The notes below the pieces were generated by a model. The model worked only from the letters and a program-made list of their open reading frames with translations, was not told the origin of the DNA and did not search any database. From positions 77,970-141,969 of the forward strand of contig JACKLO010000019.1 in NCBI GenBank assembly GCA_024235915.1: a DNA stretch of 64,000 nucleotides, in the 5' to 3' direction. Source of the DNA: Burkholderiaceae bacterium (lineage in GTDB: Bacteria > Pseudomonadota > Gammaproteobacteria > Burkholderiales > Burkholderiaceae_C). A program made the position numbers and the translations under genes. This document shows, piece after piece, positions 33,871 through 40,297 of the stretch. Within the stretch, counting starts at the first letter, position 1; the number at the start of each line of letters is the position of its first letter.

Positions 33871-34740
33871 TCAGGGGCTGCCGGCCAATCGCTGCATGGT
33901 GGCGTGGATGGCCTCCGGGGCCTGCATGATCCGCATGAACTGGCCCATGCCGAGTGCGGGCCAGGCCAGTGCGATGCGGTAGCGGGCGTAGAAGGCACGC
34001 ACCTCGCCACCGACGATGAAGATCTCGTACGGCAGCGCAGCCTCGTGGTCGGCGCCGATGGTACCGGCCCACCAGGCCTCGCCCTGTTCCGGGTCGTTCA
34101 GCGCCACACCGAACACGGCCAGCTGCCGGTCCGGCAGCACCACCTCGTAGACCTTGGTCGTCTGCCCCAGGCCCTTGCCCAGGTTGGCCTGCACCGCGCG
34201 CAGCGCGTCTTCGAAACTGGGGTGGCGCTGCAGCACGTTCTTGCCGGAGTCGATGCGCTCCATGCCGAACATGTAGCGGTACTCCGGCAGGTCGGCCTCG
34301 GGCACGTCGCCGCCGAACGGCGTGCCGGTGCCCAGCGCGCGCGCCAGCCGCTGCGCCGCGTCACGCAAAGCCGGCTGCGCCGCGCCGAAGCCCTGCTGCA
34401 GGTAGGCCCGGTACCAGTAGTCCGGGTTCATGTAGGAGACGCTGCCGTCGGCGCGCACGCCCACGCGGATGCCGGCACCGGCGATCGCCGGGCCACCGGC
34501 AGCGCCAATGGCGCGCAGCAGCGCCGCGTCGGTGACGATCAGCGAACCATGCCCCGCCAGCCGCGCCGGCAGGTGTCGGCCGACCACCGTGAAACCTTCG
34601 GCCTGCAACCGCTGGGCCAGCGGCGCCAGCTGCTCGGCCACGGGGGCGGGCGGACGCCGTTCGCCGGAGATGTACGGGCTGACCGCAAGGGCCAGCGCGG
34701 TATGCAGCAGCATGGCCAAGCCGGCCAGGAGTCGCTTCAC
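33871..34740 (-). CDS. Unknown periplasmic protein in the sulfur-trafficking cluster
   Basis: A 289-residue protein with a clear signal peptide (MKRLLAGLAMLLHTALALAVS) and no cysteine in the predicted mature part, so it is not a persulfide carrier by itself. Two halves with similar patterns (residues 25-115 and 150-285) may form a two-domain binding protein, possibly DUF302-like in the first half. I cannot name a family with confidence. Its place between yeeE and dsrE2 suggests it binds a substrate for the transporter; this is inferred from neighbourhood alone. Confidence 0.6.
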   Translation of the reverse strand: MKRLLAGLAMLLHTALALAVSPYISGERRPPAPVAEQLAPLAQRLQAEGFTVVGRHLPARLAGHGSLIVTDAALLRAIGAAGGPAIAGAGIRVGVRADGSVSYMNPDYWYRAYLQQGFGAAQPALRDAAQRLARALGTGTPFGGDVPEADLPEYRYMFGMERIDSGKNVLQRHPSFEDALRAVQANLGKGLGQTTKVYEVVLPDRQLAVFGVALNDPEQGEAWWAGTIGADHEAALPYEIFIVGGEVRAFYARYRIALAWPALGMGQFMRIMQAPEAIHATMQRLAGSP

Positions 34741-34840
34741 GGGGTGTCTCCTCGGGTGGCTGCGGCACCTCTGCGGGTGCTCGCTGCGCGTGCGGTCAGG
34801 TCAGCGGCACAAGGGCCATCCGGGATGGCCTTTCACACGC

Positions 34841-35311
34841 TCAGATGAACAGGCAGACGTCGGTCTCGCCGGCGAACTTCATGAAGGTGGCGGCACCGCC
34901 GTACTCGATGCCGTCGATGAACATGTCCCGGGTGAAGTCGAACAGGTCCACCGTCATCTGGCAGGCGATGAACTTGACGTCGGCTTCGACGCACAGGTCG
35001 CGCAGTTCCTGCAGCGAGGCCACGCCCTTCTTCTTGATCTTGGCCTTCATCATCGAGGTGGCCATCGCCTCCATGCCGGGCAGCACCGACACGACCACCG
35101 GCATCGGCACTGGCATCGGCATCGCCGGGTTGGCCAGCGGGCTGATGGCGATGCCGTCGAGGTCCTTGCGCAGCAGTTGCAGCCCGTAGAAGGTGAAGAA
35201 GATCTGCACGTCCCAGCCGAGCGCGGCGGCCGTGGAGGCGAGGATCAGCGGGGGGTACGCCATGTCCAGCGTGCCCTTGGTGGCGATGATCGCCATCTTC
35301 TTGGTCGGCAT
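34841..35311 (-). CDS. DsrE2-type sulfurtransferase family protein
   Basis: A 156-residue DsrE-superfamily protein with the start KKMAIIATKGTLDMAYPPLILASTAAALG and a hydrophobic central stretch that may touch the membrane. Cysteines Cys107 and Cys117 (C-x9-C) lie in the segment RDLCVEADVKFIACQMT, the position of the active cysteine in DsrE2 proteins, plus Cys153. DsrE2 and TusA genes are regularly neighbours in sulfur oxidisers and pass sulfane sulfur. The Met-rich MPMPVPMPVVV segment is typical of the group. TusA is 193 bp upstream. Confidence 0.85.
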   Translation of the reverse strand: MPTKKMAIIATKGTLDMAYPPLILASTAAALGWDVQIFFTFYGLQLLRKDLDGIAISPLANPAMPMPVPMPVVVSVLPGMEAMATSMMKAKIKKKGVASLQELRDLCVEADVKFIACQMTVDLFDFTRDMFIDGIEYGGAATFMKFAGETDVCLFI

Positions 35312-35433
35312 GGGGGTGGTCTCCGAGGTTGTCAGTCAGTCGTTGTCGAGGTGTGCCGACGCCCAGCGGCCAGCGGCCTGTCAACGCCCGCCTACGCCCG
35401 GATTTGCGTGGCCGGGCGCTTCGTCTACTCGCA

Positions 35434-35497
35434 CGATCCGCCCCGTATGGCGGATCGCTTCGTCAGGCGAGAGAAGGTCCGCAGGGACCTTCTCTCG
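35434..35497 (-). repeat. Two strong tandem hairpins between tusA and dsrE2
   Basis: Directly after the tusA stop on the minus strand are two perfect stems: 13 bp (CGAGAGAAGGTCC at 35468-35480 with its complement at 35485-35497, 4-nt loop) and 9 bp (CGATCCGCC at 35434-35442 with 35449-35457, 6-nt loop). A direct repeat CGCTTCGTC accompanies them. No U-tract follows, so they may act as an mRNA processing or stability element that sets different TusA and DsrE2 levels, or as a Rho-assisted terminator. The rest of the 193-bp gap shows nothing else. Confidence 0.65.
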
Positions 35498-35504
35498 TCC
35501 TGCC

Positions 35505-35732
35505 TCAGCCCTTCTTGATGAAGAAGACGTACTTGCCGCCTTCTTCCTTCTGCTCCAGCAGCGGGTTGCCGGTCTGCTCGGCAAAGGCGGCCATGTCGCA
35601 CACCGAACCGGGGTCGGTGGCGATCACGCGCAGCACCTGGCCCGGGGTCATGTCGGCGAGCGATTTCTTGGTCTTCACGATCGGCAGCGGGCAGGCGAGG
35701 CCGGACGCGTCGAATTCCTTGTCGTGGTTCAT
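35505..35732 (-). CDS. tusA: TusA-family sulfur carrier protein
   Basis: A 75-residue protein with the TusA signature at the N-terminus (ASGLACPLPIVKTKKSL; active Cys14 in CPxP) and the family's beta-alpha-beta-alpha layout (LRVIATDPGSVCDMAAFAEQTG, then YVFFIKKG). In sulfur oxidisers TusA takes sulfane sulfur from rhodanese or DsrE2 and delivers it to DsrEFH. ATG at 35732 is chosen because longer frames lack family similarity. The downstream element is a pair of hairpins; dsrE2 follows. Confidence 0.93.
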   Translation of the reverse strand: MNHDKEFDASGLACPLPIVKTKKSLADMTPGQVLRVIATDPGSVCDMAAFAEQTGNPLLEQKEEGGKYVFFIKKG

Positions 35733-35839
35733 GCAGGGTTCTCCATGGTTCAAAGGGCAGCCCGCCGCAGCGAGGGTGCCCCCACAAGCGGTATTGGCGG
35801 GCCTGGCCGGGGCGGCGTCCATCACCGCGATGGCGTGCG

Positions 35840-35865
35840 CCCCATCACCCATCAGGATGATGGGG
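35840..35865 (-). terminator. Hairpin downstream of the FadL-type porin gene
   Basis: CCCATCA-GGA-TGATGGG (35848-35854 and 35858-35864) forms a 7-bp stem, with an alternative 8-bp stem from 35840. It begins about 10 bp after the porin stop on the minus strand, within the 142-bp gap before tusA, and is a likely terminator or attenuator between the two genes. Confidence 0.45.
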
Positions 35866-35874
35866 TTGTCCCGG

Positions 35875-37230
35875 TCAGAAGCGGTGGCTGTACATCAACT
35901 GTACGTTTGTCTGGCCGTGGCTGATGGTCACGCCCTGGCCATTGGTCACCGTCACCTTCGGCGCCATCGTCAGCGACGCGTTGATCTCGCCGGCGCCGGA
36001 CAGCTTGTAGCCCAGGCCCAGCGTGTAGTGGTCCTCCACGGTGGCCGGGAACAGCGGGTTCACGGTGGCGTCGGGGATCGGGTTGCTGGCCAGGTTGACG
36101 CCGGCACGCACCGTCAGTGCCGGGGTGGCGGCCCAGGCGACACCGAGGTTGGTGACCGTCTGGTCCTTCCAGTTCTGCGGCAGGGCAAAGCTCACCGAGC
36201 CGTCGAAGGGCGCGGCCGTGCTGTCGAAGCGCATGCGGAAGTCCTTCATCACGCTTTTCCAGCCGATGCGCTTGATGTCGGCGGCCAGCAGCACGGCCGG
36301 CGTGGCCTGCCATGCGGCACCCACGGCCAGCATCGACGGCCACTGGAAGTCCACCACCGTGATGCGGCCTGGGATCGTCCCCATGCCCTGGATGCTCAGG
36401 CCGGCGCCATCGCTGCCGGTCTTCATGTCGCCGAGGCTGGATTCCAACTGGTAGGACGCGCCGACCGTGAACGTCGGGCTGGTACGCCAGACCATGCCCA
36501 GCTTCGCGGCCCAGCCGGTGGACTTGGCCTTGCCGGTGAAGTCGCTGCCGTCGCTGAAGTCGATGCGCGCCCAGGTGCCGGCCGGCAGCGTGGGCAGCGT
36601 GCCACCCAGGCCGGCGATCAGGTTGCCGCTGCCGCCGGTGACCAAAGCGCCCAGATCGCTGGCCGGGGCGGCCATGCGCAGGTCCAGGCCCGCCCACATG
36701 AAGTCCAGCGTTGCGCCGACGGCGAACTCGGGTGTCACGTTCCAGGCCAGCGGCAGCAGCACACGGCCGACCCCGAGTTCCGACCGCACCGGCTCGCCGG
36801 AGCCTGCGGCCAGGAAGGTGTTGGCGCCGTACTCGGTGCCCATGCCGCCCTGCGCGAACACGCCCAGGCCGTAGGTCAGGTCGCCGTTGCGGCGCACGTA
36901 GCCGAAGGCCGGCATGACGTAGGACGTGCCTCCGGATTTCGCCGCGAAGGGCCCGGCGCTGCTGTTGACGTCCGGACCCAGCAGGCCCAGCGCCACGTCC
37001 AGCCGTGCCCCGGGCCCGCCCAAGGCCAGCGTGGCCGGGTTCTGCGCCATGGCCGCCGTGCCGTGATCGATGGCCTGCGATGCGCCGCCCATGCCGGTGG
37101 AAATGGGGCCGTAGCCCTCCATGTTCATGCCGTTGGTGGCGGCCGCTGGCAGGGCTGCCAGCAGGCCCGCAGCGAGCGCGCTGAGGGTGAGGCCGCTGGG
37201 CAGGCCGGGCCGGGTGGGGAACGTCCGCAT
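35875..37230 (-). CDS. FadL/TodX-type outer-membrane transport protein
   Basis: A 451-residue outer-membrane barrel protein with a signal peptide (ending LPAAAT) and the FadL-like N-terminal plug sequence NGMNMEGYGPISTGMGGASQAIDHGTAAMAQNPATLA. The body alternates beta strands and it ends MYSHRF with the C-terminal aromatic needed for barrel assembly. FadL homologues take up hydrophobic compounds such as fatty acids or toluene. In this sulfur cluster uptake of elemental sulfur or organosulfur compounds is conceivable but not supported by direct evidence. Confidence 0.88.
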   Translation of the reverse strand: MRTFPTRPGLPSGLTLSALAAGLLAALPAAATNGMNMEGYGPISTGMGGASQAIDHGTAAMAQNPATLALGGPGARLDVALGLLGPDVNSSAGPFAAKSGGTSYVMPAFGYVRRNGDLTYGLGVFAQGGMGTEYGANTFLAAGSGEPVRSELGVGRVLLPLAWNVTPEFAVGATLDFMWAGLDLRMAAPASDLGALVTGGSGNLIAGLGGTLPTLPAGTWARIDFSDGSDFTGKAKSTGWAAKLGMVWRTSPTFTVGASYQLESSLGDMKTGSDGAGLSIQGMGTIPGRITVVDFQWPSMLAVGAAWQATPAVLLAADIKRIGWKSVMKDFRMRFDSTAAPFDGSVSFALPQNWKDQTVTNLGVAWAATPALTVRAGVNLASNPIPDATVNPLFPATVEDHYTLGLGYKLSGAGEINASLTMAPKVTVTNGQGVTISHGQTNVQLMYSHRF

Positions 37231-37298
37231 CGTTGTCTCCTTGTGGGTGTCGGGTTTGAGCGGGAAGCGGAAAAGTCTGAGAAGCACGGTTGGTGGCC

Positions 37299-37925
37299 TC
37301 ACCAGCGGGCGAGCAGGCGGCCCTTGACCACCTTGGTGTCCCACTGCTTGAGCGGGCAGTCGCCTTTGGCCGTGCAGTCGCCACTGCGGATGTCGAACTG
37401 CCACTGGTGCTTGGGGCAGGTCAGCGTGTCGCCCTGCAGCGCCAGGTCGGGGATGTTGGTCACCTGGTGCGGACAGCGGCTGTCGTAGACGCGCCAGCCG
37501 TCGGCCCGGCGGTGCACGAAGAGGCCGCGGCCATCGCACGCCACGCGGGTGGTCTGGCCGACCTTGAAGCCCTTGGTGGCCATCACGTCGTGCCAGCTGC
37601 CCTCGGCGCCCATGGCGGCGGGCTGGAACTCCGGCAGGTCCATCGCCAGGATGATGTCCACCGCCCAGACGATCTTCGCCAGCCCCAGGGTCGGGAAAGC
37701 CATCAGCAGCGCGTCCAGCACTTCCGCCGGCGTGGCGCCTTCGCGCAGCGCGCGGCCCAGGTACTGGCGGAAGCCGCGCTCGGTCTGCGCGTGCACCTTG
37801 GTGATCACGGAGATCAGGTTGCGCGTCTTCGGATCCAGCTTCGTGCCGCAGGCCTTCAGGAAGGCAAAGTAGTGGCCCACGGCATCGGGCCGGGCCTTGA
37901 CGAGGTAGGCGAGCGCGTCACTCAT
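37299..37925 (-). CDS. CMD/AhpD-like domain fused to a Rieske [2Fe-2S] domain
   Basis: A 208-residue soluble protein. Residues 1-105 resemble the carboxymuconolactone decarboxylase/AhpD helical fold (LDPKTRNLISVITKVHAQTERGFRQYLGRAL, GATPAEVLDALLMAFPTLG) but lack the CxxC of peroxidase members; the only Cys in this part is Cys26. Residues 112-208 form a Rieske ferredoxin with ligands Cys151, His153, Cys170 and His173 (CPHQ and CPKHQWQF). A fused redox module may supply electrons to a reaction on the CMD domain. It lies 16 bp after the Usp gene in the same leftward run. Confidence 0.82.
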   Translation of the reverse strand: MSDALAYLVKARPDAVGHYFAFLKACGTKLDPKTRNLISVITKVHAQTERGFRQYLGRALREGATPAEVLDALLMAFPTLGLAKIVWAVDIILAMDLPEFQPAAMGAEGSWHDVMATKGFKVGQTTRVACDGRGLFVHRRADGWRVYDSRCPHQVTNIPDLALQGDTLTCPKHQWQFDIRSGDCTAKGDCPLKQWDTKVVKGRLLARW

Positions 37926-37941
37926 CGGATTCCTCTTGGCT

Positions 37942-38778
37942 TCAGGGTGCGTCCGTGGCCGGGGGCACGACGAGCACCGGGTGCTCGGCCAGGCCCACCA
38001 CCTTCTGTGCCGTGCCGCCGATCCACGCACGGCCCAGGAAGTCGCCGCCGTGGCGGCCGACGACCACCAGGTCGGCACCCAGGCTGCGGGCGGTGTCGAC
38101 GATCTCGCGGTGCGGCGCACCGTCGCGCAGCAGCACGTCCACGGCCAGTCCGCCGGCACGCCAGGCGCGCGCCTGCACCTCCAGGCCAGCGCGCAGCGAT
38201 TCCGGGCCCACGCTCAGCAACGTCAGCGGCAGGCCGCAGCGGCGCGCGATGCCCGCGGCCGTGCGCAGCGGGCCGTCGTCGGGTTCACCCGGCGCCAGCG
38301 CCACCAGCACACGCTGCTGCCACATGCGGGCCGCCCGTGGGCACACGAGCACGGGGCAGGGCGCGTGCGCCAGCACCTTGCTGACCATGTCGCCGATCAG
38401 CACGTTGGCCAGCAGGCCCGGGCGGCCGCGGCGGCGGATCACCAGCAGTTCGCTGCCCAGCGCCCGTGCCTGGTCGACGATCTCGCGCCACAGCTGCAGA
38501 CCGTGGCGCACCTGCAGGTCCAGCGTGATGCCGCCGGCCGCCGCCTCGCCGATGAAGGCCTGCCGGCGCCCGGCCGCGGCACTGTCGGCGCGCGCCGCGG
38601 CCTGCGGCGTGGTGGCCTCGTATTCGGGGTTGGAGATCACCGGCATCACAACTGGCAGCGGCAGGCCGCAGTGGCGCGCCAGCGCCAGTCCCAGGGCCTC
38701 GGCACCGTGGTCGTGCTCGGAATGTTCCGTGGCCAGCAGCAGCCGCTCGAAGGGCGCACGCACGGTGTCAACCGACAT
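37942..38778 (-). CDS. Tandem-domain universal stress protein (UspA family)
   Basis: A 278-residue protein composed of two Usp domains (about 1-145 and 150-278). Each has the terminal nucleotide-binding pattern, LLVIRRRGRPGLLANVLIGD...CPVLVC in the first and VVVGRHGGDFLGRAWIGGT...HPVLVVPP in the second. Such proteins bind ATP or act as stress chaperones in the cytoplasm, and tandem forms are often induced under oxygen limitation. It overlaps the upstream membrane-protein gene by 11 bp, so they are co-translated. Confidence 0.87.
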   Translation of the reverse strand: MSVDTVRAPFERLLLATEHSEHDHGAEALGLALARHCGLPLPVVMPVISNPEYEATTPQAAARADSAAAGRRQAFIGEAAAGGITLDLQVRHGLQLWREIVDQARALGSELLVIRRRGRPGLLANVLIGDMVSKVLAHAPCPVLVCPRAARMWQQRVLVALAPGEPDDGPLRTAAGIARRCGLPLTLLSVGPESLRAGLEVQARAWRAGGLAVDVLLRDGAPHREIVDTARSLGADLVVVGRHGGDFLGRAWIGGTAQKVVGLAEHPVLVVPPATDAP

Positions 38779-39163
38779 GGATCACCCCCGAGGCCGAGAG
38801 CCCCAGCACGGCGGCCTGCGCCAGGCAGAGGCCGGCATAGAGGCGGTCACCTCGGGCGCGGTAGACCCAGCCAGCACCCAGCACGCATGGGAGCGAGCAA
38901 AGCGCCAGCAAGGCGACACCCAGTTCGCCGACCACGTCGCCATGGTCCAGCTGACGCAGCCAGGCCCAGCCGGTGGGGGCACTGGTCTGGGCCAGGAATT
39001 CCCCCACCGGCAGGCGCCAGAGCACGCCCAGGCGGGCCAGCGGCAACAGCGGCGACAGCAGGCCGCTGGCGTAGAGCACGAAGCCCAGTGCCATCAGCGC
39101 CAGGCTGGCGCGCGCGCCCCATTCCAGCCAGCGCGCATAGCGGAGCTGGGCGTCGTCGGTCAC
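38768..39163 (-). CDS. Small four-helix membrane protein of unknown function
   Basis: A 131-residue hydrophobic protein with helices near 16-36, 45-60, 78-100 and 108-125. It starts at GTG 39163, overlapping the stop of the TauE-like gene by 4 bp (GTGA). The family is not one I can name, although similar small proteins sit beside TauE/SafE exporters and Usp genes. An accessory role in sulfur-oxyanion or redox transport is only suggested by location. Confidence 0.65.
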   Translation of the reverse strand: MTDDAQLRYARWLEWGARASLALMALGFVLYASGLLSPLLPLARLGVLWRLPVGEFLAQTSAPTGWAWLRQLDHGDVVGELGVALLALCSLPCVLGAGWVYRARGDRLYAGLCLAQAAVLGLSASGVIHVG

Positions 39164-40088
39164 CAGCCCAGCCCCTTGGTCAGCGAGCGCAGGCCGGCGA
39201 ACAGCAGCACGGCGATCACCATGCGGCGCACCGAAGCGCCCTGCAACACCCCCAGCAGCCGCGCCCCCAGGCGAGCGCCCAGCATCATCCCTGCGATGGC
39301 GGGCACCGCCAGCACCGGCAGCACGGCGCCGTGGTTGATGTAGACCCAGACGGCCGACGAGTCCACCAGGCCCAGCACGAGCCCCGAGGTGCCGGCGGCC
39401 ACCTTCACCGGCACGCGCCCATCAGCAGGTTCAGCGCGGGCACGTTGGCCCAGCCGGCCCCGATGCCGAAGACGCCGGCGAGCACGCCGATGCCACTGAA
39501 GGCCACCAGGCCCGGCAGCGTGCGGTGGGACTGCCAGCTGATGCTGCGGCCGCTGGCGCGGTCGGTGAACACGCCATGCAGCGACAGGGCGCGCGACAGC
39601 GCGTCAGGTGCAGCCACCTGAGGGATCTCCGACTGCCGGGCGGCGAGCATGACGCCCACGATGGCGAGCACCACCACACCCAGTGCCACCTGCACCACGT
39701 CCGCCGGCAAGGCCAGGCCGATGAGCGCGCCGACGATCGAACTGGCCGACGCCAGCGCTGCCAGCGGAAGTGCCAGACGCAGGCTGGCCAGCCCGGAACG
39801 CAGCAGCGTGGGCCCGGCGGCCAGCGCACTGGCCAGGGCCACCATCAACCCGATGCCGCGCACGAAGTCGAGGTGAAACGGAAAGAAGCTGCCCACCAGC
39901 GGCACGAACAGCGTGCCACCGCCGATGCCGGCCGGCACCGCGATCAGGCCCATCACGAAACAGGCCACGAACAGCGCCAGCGGCCAGAACCACACCGGTA
40001 TGGCCGTGGCGGCGGTTTCGGCCATGGCCGGCGCGCTGGCGGTGAGCAGGGCCAGCGCCGTGCTGGCGCGTGCGCGCACTGGGCTCAC
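39160..40088 (-). pseudogene. TauE/SafE family exporter, apparently frameshifted
   Basis: The N-terminal part (GTG 40088, preceded by GAGGG, to a stop at 39405-39407) covers most TauE/SafE helices (MGLIAVPAGIGGGTLFVPLVGSFFP, LRSGLASLRLALP, VFGIGAGWANVPALNLLMG). The remaining conserved end (PVKVAAGTSGLVLGLVDSSAVWVYI) continues in another frame from about 39414 to 39160. Joining them needs a +1 or -2 shift at GGCGCGTGCCGG, where GGC-GTG-CCG-GTG would restore the family motif MGVPVKVA. Intact members export sulfite, sulfoacetate or taurine. It could be a sequencing error, a recent mutation or, less likely, programmed shifting. Confidence 0.7.
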
Positions 40089-40297
40089 GCCATCCCTCGC
40101 AGGGGCAGGTTTGTCTCCGTCGGCATCGCAGTGGCCGCGGTCCAGGGGCCGCGGCAGTGGCTGTTCTGCCAACCATTGGGCGCGAGTGCCCCTGTTGCCG
40201 TCTATTACCGGTACGGGTAGCGGCGTCTAGCCCATGTGGGTGATGGGCAGGGCGTGGGCGTTGCCTTGTCCCCCTGGGCCCGGGGCGGGCGGGACGT

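Noticed and set aside
34833..35384. Alternative 183-codon minus-strand frame overlapping dsrE2
   Set aside because: Out of frame with the DsrE2 protein and rich in Arg/His/Gly; the overlapping frame has clear family similarity.
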